A model generated the notes under the pieces. The model did no database searches. It was not told the origin of the DNA and was given only the letters and a program-made list of their open reading frames with translations. Below, one piece after another: positions 7,411 to 15,200 of a stretch of DNA of 15,292 nt. The position numbers were made by a program, and so were the translations under genes. The stretch is from Steroidobacteraceae bacterium (GTDB lineage Bacteria; Pseudomonadota; Gammaproteobacteria; Steroidobacterales; Steroidobacteraceae), in assembly GCA_025927665.1 (NCBI GenBank), contig JAICKZ010000036.1, positions 1 through 15,292 on the forward strand, written 5' to 3'. Position 1 is the first letter of the stretch. Every line of letters starts with the position of its first letter.

Positions 7411-8325
7411 TCAGCCCTGTTTTGAACTCGGGATTTGTGTATCAATTACAGCTTCGAGGGCGCTCGTGAGACATTCAATAGGCCCAACAAGTCTGCCCAC
7501 TGACGGCCGATGTACGATCCAAGCTCGGACTTTGGGTTCAAAGTCCTGCACATGAATGATCTGCAGCGCATCGTGTAGCGGACTACTTTCAATAGCAGCT
7601 CTTGTTGCCAAAGTAATTCCTAGCCCACCTGCAACGAGTGATAGGCGAAGGTCCGAACTCAGCGCCTCTATACCTATTCGCAAAGGAAGATGCTCTTGCT
7701 CGAAGCGGCGCTGAATCACACTTCGAAAGCCACAGCCGTTCTGGTTGATGATCCAAGGAAGCGGTGAGAGGTCTCGCAGCATCACAGAAGAAGGCAAACC
7801 CAGTGATAGAGAGGCCGTAACAAATAGCGACTGCACGCTAAGTGAGTCTGCCTCGATCTCGGTTGGCGGGTGTATTCCTTCTGGAAGACAAAACGCTGCA
7901 ACATCAATCTCGCTGTGGCGAAGTTGTTCCAAAAGTTGTTCGGACCATCCTATTGTGATGCGCAGCGTAAGATCTGGAAAGTTATCACGAAGTTTATTAG
8001 CAATTGTCGTTATCCCGACTTCCGACAAATAAGACGAAATGCCGAGCCGGAACTCCCCACTAACTATTCCCTTGGGTGACAACCCCGTCTTGAGATCTCC
8101 TAACACACCCAGCATCCGTCGCCCATGCACATAGGTTTCACGACCGGCCGCTGTAGGCTTCAAGGGCTTTGACTGTCTGTCAAGCAAGGCGATGCCAAGC
8201 TGTTCTTCTAAATTTTGAATACGACGGCTCACTCCGGGTTGAGTGAGATGAAGCCGTGCCGAAGCACCAACGATCGAGCCGGTCTCGACCACTGCCAGAA
8301 AAGCCTCAAAATCCCGTGTGTTCAT
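7411..8325 (-). CDS. LysR-family transcriptional regulator
   Basis: A DNA-binding regulator of 304 residues, the standard LysR size. The N-terminal winged helix-turn-helix covers about residues 1-60, with FLAVVETGSIVGASARLHLT (9-28) and TQPGVSRRIQNLEEQLGI (28-45) giving the recognition helix and the start of the linker helix, followed by LLDRQSKPLKPTAAG. The remainder is the two-lobed periplasmic-binding-protein-like effector domain (FRLGISSYLSEVGI, AGGLGITLATRAAI). The start is ATG at 8323-8325 with GAGAG about 6 bases upstream. It is transcribed away from the MFS transporter gene, and the 92-bp region between them holds a T-N11-A palindrome, so it most likely controls the transporter and itself. 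The inducer is unknown. It converges with the PanE-family gene across 128 bp that contains only a weak 5-bp hairpin (TTTCG 7315-7319, CGAAA 7325-7329). Confidence 0.93.
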   Translation of the reverse strand: MNTRDFEAFLAVVETGSIVGASARLHLTQPGVSRRIQNLEEQLGIALLDRQSKPLKPTAAGRETYVHGRRMLGVLGDLKTGLSPKGIVSGEFRLGISSYLSEVGITTIANKLRDNFPDLTLRITIGWSEQLLEQLRHSEIDVAAFCLPEGIHPPTEIEADSLSVQSLFVTASLSLGLPSSVMLRDLSPLPWIINQNGCGFRSVIQRRFEQEHLPLRIGIEALSSDLRLSLVAGGLGITLATRAAIESSPLHDALQIIHVQDFEPKVRAWIVHRPSVGRLVGPIECLTSALEAVIDTQIPSSKQG

Positions 8326-8366
8326 GCGACTCTCGCATAATCATGATGATGATAAATGAATTACAT

Positions 8367-8389
8367 TATATTGCTAAAAACGTAATATA
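8367..8389. promoter_or_regulatory. Probable LysR-type operator (T-N11-A palindrome)
   Basis: TATATT (8367-8372) and AATATA (8384-8389) are perfect complements separated by 11 bases, the classic spacing of a LysR recognition site. It lies in the divergent promoter region, 42 bp upstream of the regulator start and 29 bp upstream of the transporter start. Directly next to it is a second small palindrome, ATGAT-CA-ATCAT (8389-8400), which could extend the site. AT-richness raises the chance of accidental palindromes. Confidence 0.55.
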
Positions 8390-8417
8390 TGATCAATCAT
8401 TATGCAGATTAATTTAT

Positions 8418-9617
8418 ATGTTACAAAGTAATGCTGATCCGCCTGTACAAAGTGACGGGACAGTTCCTTACCGGAGACTCTGGTCTGCAACCTTCCTTGG
8501 CTTTGGTGCGATTGGCATGACAATCCAAGTATTGCCAGCCTATGCTCACCAGCGGTTGGGAGCGAATGCAATCACTGTCGGCTTAGCGGTGACGATTGGC
8601 TCTTTGGCTACCATGATTTCCCGTCCGATCTCGGGACGATTTGCAGATCAGAGTGGCGGACGACATGTGGCCATGGTCGGAGCCATCCTTGGTTTGATCG
8701 GTGGTATCGGCCACATGGTCGCGACAGACTTACCCATCCTGATTCTTGCCCGTCTTTTTTTGGGCGCAGGTGAAGGCGCACTCTTCACCAGTTCCGTCGG
8801 CTGGGTCCTGGTGCATACGAAACAATCACAACGAGGTAAGGTCGCAGGGCATTTTGGCTTGGCGATGTGGATGGGATTGGCGTGCGGCCCGATTCTCGGA
8901 ACCGTACTAATGGCGATCGATACCTATAGCAGTGTGTGGATTGCTGCAGCCATCCTTCCAATGTTCTCCTGGATATTGCTTGCATCGACACAGCCAGAGA
9001 AGCATATCTCGCCCATTAGCACAAATATCCGCCGTGCTCTGTTTCCGAGGGCAGCATGGGTGCCCGGCGCTTCAGGTGTATTCGCCAGCATTGGATATGG
9101 AGTGATCGCGGCGTTTCTAGTACCGCACTTCGCGGCTCTTGATTTCACAGGCCAAAATTTCGCACTTACCGTATTCGGTGTCGCGTTTATGATTACACGC
9201 TTTCTAGGCAGCGGATATGCCGCTCGTTTCGATGGGAGACGAGTACTTCTATTGGCCTTCCTGATTGAATCTGTCGGTTTTACCGGCTTGTTTCTCGCAC
9301 ATGTGGAGTGGCTTGCCTTCATCTCCACAGCGGTAGCAGGTGCAGGGCTTTCCCTGCTGATTCCCAGCATAACGAGTCTTGTAACGGAAGCTGCAGACCC
9401 GCGCGAACTTACCGCAGCCGTGGGCGCCGTGACGTCCGCTTGGGACTTGGGAGTTACTATCGGAGGGCCATTGGGAGGGCTTGTCGCTGGTACCTTGAAC
9501 GCTGAGCCTTTCGCGCTAGGTGCTATCGCAGCGTTGATCGCAATAGTACCTCTCACAATTAACTCCGAACGCGTGCGTACTTTTGTACCTCCAAGCAAGC
9601 TTAAAGTAAGAAAGTAA
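8418..9617 (+). CDS. Major facilitator superfamily (MFS) transporter
   Basis: An inner-membrane secondary transporter of about 399 residues with roughly 12 hydrophobic segments, the normal MFS size. The first loop holds the MFS motif A, GRFADQSGGRH (about residues 73-83). Later parts are typical membrane helices, such as ARLFLGAGEGALFTSSVGWV, AFISTAVAGAGLSLLIPSI and LGAIAALIAIVPLTI. The second-half loop RFDGRR echoes motif A. I chose ATG at 8418 (MLQSNADPPV), because the reading frame upstream of it to 8256 runs back into the LysR gene and the divergent promoter and would give an unusual 54-residue extension. The cytoplasmic N-terminus then leads to YRRLWSATFLGFGAIGM as helix 1. Substrate cannot be told; drug, sugar or metabolite efflux are all possible. 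Divergence from a LysR gene argues for inducible expression. Confidence 0.9.
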   Translation: MLQSNADPPVQSDGTVPYRRLWSATFLGFGAIGMTIQVLPAYAHQRLGANAITVGLAVTIGSLATMISRPISGRFADQSGGRHVAMVGAILGLIGGIGHMVATDLPILILARLFLGAGEGALFTSSVGWVLVHTKQSQRGKVAGHFGLAMWMGLACGPILGTVLMAIDTYSSVWIAAAILPMFSWILLASTQPEKHISPISTNIRRALFPRAAWVPGASGVFASIGYGVIAAFLVPHFAALDFTGQNFALTVFGVAFMITRFLGSGYAARFDGRRVLLLAFLIESVGFTGLFLAHVEWLAFISTAVAGAGLSLLIPSITSLVTEAADPRELTAAVGAVTSAWDLGVTIGGPLGGLVAGTLNAEPFALGAIAALIAIVPLTINSERVRTFVPPSKLKVRK

Positions 9618-9619
9618 CT

Positions 9620-9706
9620 TGGCAGAATGGATCATGATTGAACTAGATGAGCGGCAATAGTAACGGAAGCTGTGCTTGTGTTTCGTTGTCCATTTTCATT
9701 CTGCCA
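9620..9706. repeat. 10-bp perfect inverted repeat enclosing 67 bp
   Basis: TGGCAGAATG (9620-9629) and CATTCTGCCA (9697-9706) are exact complements. The pair starts two bases after the MFS stop. The 67 bases inside include a small AAGC-TGT-GCTT hairpin, so a branched RNA fold is possible. No T-run follows the right arm, so simple termination is unlikely. It could be the fold of a 3' untranslated region or the ends of a tiny remnant element. Confidence 0.45.
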
Positions 9707-9978
9707 CGGATCAAGAACGCCAAAGTATCGTGCTCAACGAGCAATATTTATCGCACAACTCAATTAATGATAGCCATGTACACAATTACCCAAGTTAATA
9801 CTCATCGAATTGAATGAAGAGTTTTTGAATGTTATGTGATGTTTGGTAACTTATTACCTGCAACATTTATAGTCATAATCAACCCATAGTTAAGTGTTTG
9901 AGAATTGATTTAAGGCCTCCGATACAAATCAAATGCCTTGTTATACAACCAACATCACGTCCGTTCTCCAATGTCCGA

Positions 9979-10013
9979 ATGGCAGCATCGTTGCCATGCT
10001 TGCGGGCTGGCAA
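9979..10013. repeat. Two mutually exclusive hairpins sharing one arm
   Basis: ATGGCA (9979-9984) pairs with TGCCAT (9992-9997) over a 7-base loop. TTGCCA (9991-9996) pairs equally well with TGGCAA (10008-10013) over an 11-base loop. The shared middle arm means only one can form at a time. It lies about 80 bp upstream of the LexA box, probably before the promoter, so a protein-binding site with repeated TGGCA half-sites is as likely as an RNA switch. Confidence 0.35.
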
Positions 10014-10094
10014 GTGCCTGAATTTAAATTTTACACACAGCAAACCCTCCCGATACTTGTAAACACAAGGACAGGATAATTATAGATACTATTA

Positions 10095-10114
10095 TACTGT
10101 ATATTTGTACAGTA
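10095..10114. promoter_or_regulatory. LexA-binding site (SOS box) of the imuA-imuB-dnaE2 cassette
   Basis: TACTGTATATTTGTACAGTA has the invariant CTGT-N8-ACAG core and 7-bp perfect arms (TACTGTA and TACAGTA). It differs from the E. coli consensus at only two central positions. It lies 109 bp before the imuA ATG. A TATACT at 10093-10098 overlaps its left arm and could be the -10 element, with a weak AGGACA at 10068-10073 as -35 (19-bp spacing), so bound LexA would block RNA polymerase. Expression of the whole cassette should rise after DNA damage when RecA triggers LexA self-cleavage. Confidence 0.88.
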
Positions 10115-10223
10115 ATCGCGCGGCGTGTAGCATTATTCCAATTTCCACGCATCTTGGGTTCTGAAGGCATTTATCAAATCCCACGTTGCGAATTTCTAAC
10201 CTGTCAAATTGTGAGTCATCGCG

Positions 10224-10850
10224 ATGCAACGCGCTGAAGTCATTGCCAACTTGCTACGAACCACACCTGATTTATGGTCCGGACATGCTGTAGCTGCTAC
10301 GCGTTCGCGCAGTACGGGCTTTACAGAATTAAATGCTTTATTGCCCGGCCATGGATGGCCTTTAAGTTCATTGATTGAATTGATTCCCTTGATGGCAGGC
10401 ATTGGCGAGTTAAGTTTATTGTTACCAGTATTACGAAAAATAGGTAGTGAAGCGCGCGATATTGTTTTTGTATGTCCGCCCCATGTTCCCTATCCACCTG
10501 CATTGGCGCATGCCGGCCTGCCGTTGAATAGAATTATCTGGATAGATGCCAAAAACGATGTGGATGCACGCTGGTCAGCGGAGCAGACCTTGCGTGAAGG
10601 CATGGCCGGTGCCGTGCTGTTATGGAGCGATACCATCAAGGATATTGCCTTACGACGTTTGCAGTTGGCAGCACGTGAAGGTGAGTCCTTGTTGTTTTTA
10701 TATCGATCATCTTTACTACTGAATACTCCTTCTCCTGCCACAGTACGACTGGCGTTACAACCTCAATCAGGTGCGTTGCGTGTGGATGTAATAAAAGCAC
10801 GCGGCGGAAAAATTGCTAGTGCACGGTTACATTTTCATCAAGCCACGTGA
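10224..10850 (+). CDS. imuA: SOS mutagenesis accessory protein ImuA (RecA/SulA-like)
   Basis: ImuA works with ImuB and DnaE2 in damage-induced mutagenesis. It is a RecA-like protein that binds ImuB and is thought to tune the complex. The 208 residues include the family pattern TGFTELNALLPGHGWPLSSL (31-50) and IELIPLMAGIGELSLLLPVL (51-70), followed by IVFVCPPHVPYPPALAHAGL. The position of the Walker A loop has no GKT/GKS, so ATP binding in the RecA manner is not supported. The ending, RVDVIKARGGKIASARLHF, resembles the usual VxKRRGG tail of ImuA. ATG at 10224 is the only possible long start because an in-frame TGA stands at 10212-10214; the ribosome site is weak. It is the first gene of the LexA-controlled cassette and is followed by imuB after 9 bp. 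Confidence 0.9.
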   Translation: MQRAEVIANLLRTTPDLWSGHAVAATRSRSTGFTELNALLPGHGWPLSSLIELIPLMAGIGELSLLLPVLRKIGSEARDIVFVCPPHVPYPPALAHAGLPLNRIIWIDAKNDVDARWSAEQTLREGMAGAVLLWSDTIKDIALRRLQLAAREGESLLFLYRSSLLLNTPSPATVRLALQPQSGALRVDVIKARGGKIASARLHFHQAT

Positions 10851-10859
10851 AATAGTTGC

Positions 10860-12269
10860 ATGTTGTGGTGTTGTATTTACTTGCCGCTATTACCCATTGA
10901 GTTGCGTGAGCCACGTGATGCGATTGCACTGGCAATCGTTGATCAACATGGATCACGCCGTCGACTCATTGCTTGCAACGAGATAGCACGCGAAGCAGGA
11001 TTGCATAACGGCATGGACGCCACCACTGCATTGGGCCGGTTGCCATCATTACAATTGATCAAGCGATCGCAGGCACAAGAACGACATGCACTTAAAGCAT
11101 TGGCCGCATGGAGCCAGCAGTTCAGTGGCATGGTCAGTATTGATCACGAACGCTGGATGATATGGATTGAGATCGGTGCCAGTCTTACGTACTTCCATGG
11201 AATGAAAGCATTAGCACAAAAAATATCCAGTGGTATAGATGCTCTCGGATATTCCGCAATGACCGGCATTGCACCTACCCCCGAAGCCGCTGCATTGCTA
11301 GCGCGGCATGCACATACTCAACCTATTCAACAACTCACTGCCATTAAATTCTCCATTGCTGCACTGCCTTTATCTCTACTTGCAGTTTCACCAATAATCA
11401 TTGAAGCCCTGCATGGCGTGGGTTGGAAACAGGTTGGTGACATCATGGAAGTACCTTTTGATCAACTGGCACGGCGCTTTGGTCCTGCGATGACAAAGTA
11501 CCTGCATCAATTGCTAGGTGAACTCCCTGATCCACGTGTACTGTATCGCGTACCTGCTTCCTATCACCGACACTTTGAACTCTCTGCAACAGTGGATGCC
11601 ATTGAAGCATTGTTATTTCCACTGCGTCGCATGCTCGGTGAGCTACAAGGATATTTACGTGCACGTGATACAGCACTGCAGCAGCTTAAACTCACATTGA
11701 TTCATGAAAATAAATCTTCCACGATTCTAGAAGTACGCACCACTGCACCACAACGAGATGCGCAAAGCTTGTTGGTGTTATTACGGGAAACTTTGGAACG
11801 CACCACACTTCCAACCGTCGTCGTTGCACTAACCCTTACAGTAGATCAGTTTGTATCGCTGGGTGATACACAATTAGATTTTTTTACCGAATCGAAGTCA
11901 CGCGATCAATCCTGGTCAGCATTGCTGGACAAGCTACGCGCTAGATTGGGTGAACAATCCATTAAAAGACTGGGATTAAATGATCATCATCTTCCCGAAA
12001 AAGCTTGGTGCAAACTGTGTAATGAAACGAAGCAACAAGAACAGGATGATGACACTCTTCCGCAACGACCATTGTGGCTAATAGAGCCAAAGTTATTACA
12101 AACCTTACCGCGTTTGTTGGGCAAGCCAGAACGAATTGAATCAGGCTGGTGGACTGGCGAAGACAGTCGACGCGATTATTATATTGCAGAAACACAAGAA
12201 GGCGCACGTTGGTGGTTGTATCGCGATGCCCATTCTCAACAATGGTATCTACATGGATTATGGGCATGA
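10860..12269 (+). CDS. imuB: Inactive Y-family polymerase-like protein ImuB
   Basis: ImuB is a hub protein of the SOS mutasome: it resembles Y-family DNA polymerases but does not polymerise, and tethers DnaE2 and ImuA to the sliding clamp. The 469 residues begin MLWCCIYLPLLPIELREP, where active enzymes have the catalytic DxDxFF stretch; here no Asp is present. The second acidic motif (SxDE in DinB) is replaced in the region SIDHERWMIWIEIGAS (93-108), as far as I can align by eye. The helix-hairpin-helix part is around LHGVGWKQVGDIMEVPFDQL, and the little-finger-like part follows. QLDFF at residues 338-342 matches a beta-clamp-binding pentapeptide (QLxLF). The C-terminus RDAHSQQWYLHGLWA is typical for ImuB. 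Its TGA overlaps the dnaE2 ATG (ATGA at 12266-12269), so the two are translationally coupled. Confidence 0.93.
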   Translation: MLWCCIYLPLLPIELREPRDAIALAIVDQHGSRRRLIACNEIAREAGLHNGMDATTALGRLPSLQLIKRSQAQERHALKALAAWSQQFSGMVSIDHERWMIWIEIGASLTYFHGMKALAQKISSGIDALGYSAMTGIAPTPEAAALLARHAHTQPIQQLTAIKFSIAALPLSLLAVSPIIIEALHGVGWKQVGDIMEVPFDQLARRFGPAMTKYLHQLLGELPDPRVLYRVPASYHRHFELSATVDAIEALLFPLRRMLGELQGYLRARDTALQQLKLTLIHENKSSTILEVRTTAPQRDAQSLLVLLRETLERTTLPTVVVALTLTVDQFVSLGDTQLDFFTESKSRDQSWSALLDKLRARLGEQSIKRLGLNDHHLPEKAWCKLCNETKQQEQDDDTLPQRPLWLIEPKLLQTLPRLLGKPERIESGWWTGEDSRRDYYIAETQEGARWWLYRDAHSQQWYLHGLWA

Positions 12270-15200
12270 GTTACGCCGAACTAGCATGCTTGAGTAATTT
12301 TACTTTTCAGCATGGGGCTTCACATGCACATGAATTGGTTCGACGTGCAAAACAATTGGATTACGTAGCGCTAGCGATTGCCGATGAATGCAGCCTTGCC
12401 GGCATTGTGCGTGCACATGAAGTAGCCAAAGAAGTTTCTCTGCCATTAATCGTTGGCAGCTTCTTCAAGTTTGAACATGGGCGCTTAGTGTTATTAGTGC
12501 CAACACAAAAAGCATATGAGCAATTATGTGCGTTGATCACACGCTGTAGACGTGCAGCTAGCAAGGGCAGCTATGCGATTACACCAATAGAGATACACAC
12601 ATCCGTATCATGCTGTATCGGTATCTGGTTGCCAGATGAACAAATTGATGAGCAATCATTGCGATGGTTCAAATCGTTGACATTGGCAGGACATTATTTG
12701 GGATGCACGCATCATTTACAACAGCATGCAGATACTCGGTTGCAATGCTTATTAAAACGAGCAGATGAAGCTGAATTGACACCCATTGCCGTGGGCGATG
12801 TGCATTATCATGTGCGTTCACGCCGTGTGTTACATGATGTACTCACTGCCATTCGTTTAGGCAAAACGGTTGACCATATCGGCAGACAGGGATTTGCCAA
12901 TGGCGAACAACATCTGCGTTCCATCACGACCTTAGAAAAATTATTTCCTCAAGCGTTGCTGATCAATACGATCGACATCGCAAAACAATGCCATTTTTCA
13001 ATGAATGAATTGCATTACGAATATCCTCATGAGTTGGTACCAGAAAGACTGAATGCCACTCAACATCTACGCGCATTGACACTGGCAGGTGCACAGCGAC
13101 GTTGGCCACAAGGTATTCCAGAGGCAGTAATGGAATTGCTTGAGAAAGAATTGTTGTTGATAGCAGAACTTAAGTATGAGCATTTCTTTTTAACTGTCGA
13201 AGACATGGTACGTTTTGCACGCTCAAAAGGAATTTTATGCCAAGGCCGTGGCAGTGCCGCCAATTCTGCAGTGTGCTATGCATTGGGCGTAACGGAAGTG
13301 GACCCATCCAGAAGCAGCGTGTTATTTGAGCGTTTTATTTCCAGAGAACGTGCAGAGCCACCTGATATCGATGTTGATTTCGAACATGACCGTCGCGAAG
13401 AAGTCATTCAATACATTTACACAAAGTATGGACGTGAACGTGCTGCATTGGCAGCCACAGTGATTTGTTATCGACGTCGTATGGCAGTACGAGATGTAGG
13501 AAAGGCTCTCGGGTTTGCACCTGACATTGTGGATGCATTATCAAAATCGATGTATTGGTTTGAAGGTAACATCGCCCAAGAACTTAAAAGAATCGGCTTT
13601 GACTCTGATTCGAGAATTGCCAAGCAATTATCTATGCTGGTCGAGCAACTCATCGGCTTTCCACGTCATCTATCACAACACGTAGGTGGCTTTGTTATTT
13701 CAGAACATGCTCTATCAACACTAGTGCCCTTAGAGAATGCGGCCATGCCGGATCGCACTATCATTCAATGGGACAAGGAAGATTTGGAAACATTGGGCTT
13801 GCTCAAAGTAGATTGCTTGGCATTGGGTATGTTATCCGCCATTCGCAGAGCGCTTGGCATGATGAGCAAATACAAACAACGTGCTGTAGTGATGCAAGAC
13901 ATTCCTGTAGAAGATAAAGCCACTTATGACATGCTTTCCAAAGCGGAATCGGTGGGTGTGTTTCAGGTTGAAAGCAGAGCACAGATGTCAATGTTGCCGC
14001 GCTTAAGGCCACAGTGTTTCTACGACTTGGTCATTCAAATAGCAATTGTACGTCCCGGCCCCATTCAAGGCGGCATGGTGCATCCGTATTTGAAACGCCG
14101 ACAAGGATTAGAAAAAATAACCTATCCCAGTGCCGCTCTTGAGAAGGTATTAAGTCGCACCTGCGGCGTACCGCTGTTTCAAGAACAAGTCATGGAGATT
14201 GCTATTGTCGCAGCGGGCTTCACACCAGGTGAGGCAGATCAAGTACGACGTTCAATGGCAGCCTGGCAACGTCGCGGTGGCCTGGAACATTTCAAAGATA
14301 AACTGATGAATGGCATGCTGGAACGCGGCTATACGCAACAATTTGCAGAACAGATCTATCAACAGATTCTAGGTTTTGGTTCGTATGGATTTCCGGAATC
14401 GCATGCAGCGTCATTTGCGTTACTGGCCTATATATCCGCATGGTTGCGTTGTCATGAACCAGCCGCATTCTGTGCCGCATTACTCAACAGTTATCCTATG
14501 GGCTTCTACGCACCCGCACAATTGATCGCTGATGCAAAACGCAATGGCGTACATTTTCGTGCGGCAGATGTGAATCACAGTGAATGGGAATGTACGTTGG
14601 AACTTAATGAAGGCACACCCGAAGTTCGACTTGGTTTAAACATGATCAAGGGATTGAATGAATCACAAGTGCATGCACTTGTTCAAGCTCGCAATGAACA
14701 ACAATTTATTAATGTAACTGATTTGGCGCATCGTGCTAATTTAAATCAACGCTCCTTAGATGCCTTATCTAAAGCCAATGCATTGGCATCGTTGATTGCA
14801 CAACGTCCAGCAGCACGCTGGGATGCTTTGGGAGTAGAGCGTTTACCAGGATTGCTGGCAGGTCAGTCGGCCATTGAAGCTCCACTTTCTTTTCCACCCA
14901 TGAATGAAAGCAAAGAAACTACCGCCGATTATCACAGTATGGGATTTACACTCGGTCGTCATCCATTGGAAATACTTCGACAACGTTTGAATCGTCTCAA
15001 CGTTTCTACGGCAAAAGAACTTACTGCAATGAAAGATGGAATGCTCGTAAAAGTATCAGGCATGGTGACCCATCGACAGCGACCTCAAACTGCAGCAGGT
15101 GTATTGTTTATCTCATTGGAAGATGAAACTGGCTCAAGCAATATTGTTATCTGGCCACAAGTACAACAAACACAACGCCTCGCAGTACTGCATTCACAAT

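Larger units (their letters stand above)
9618..10094. other. 477-bp non-coding, AT-rich region with several inverted repeats
   Basis: No gene is supported here on either strand. It holds four notable inverted repeats: the 10-bp pair at 9620-9706, TGCTC-AAC-GAGCA at 9731-9743, GGTAA-CTTA-TTACC at 9845-9858, and the overlapping hairpins at 9979-10013. There is also a 10-bp palindrome AATTTAAATT at 10021-10030. A 16-codon ORF from 9971 (MSEWQHRCHACGLASA) has a CxxC pair but is too short to claim. The right part leads into the promoter of the SOS cassette. The stretch separates the MFS gene from imuA and may be the right-hand border of an inserted block. Confidence 0.5.

Noticed and set aside
8256..8417. 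Upstream 54-codon extension of the MFS reading frame
   Set aside because: It overlaps the LysR gene and the divergent promoter region; the segment is polar and not typical of MFS N-termini.
8924..9598. 224-codon minus-strand ORF antisense to the MFS gene
   Set aside because: Its composition (many Ala, Pro, Ser, Arg) is typical of a shadow frame over membrane-helix codons, and the plus strand encodes clear MFS motifs.
10211..10237. GTG mini-ORF of eight codons overlapping the imuA start, as a leader peptide
   Set aside because: No ribosome site and no repeated regulatory codons; most likely chance.
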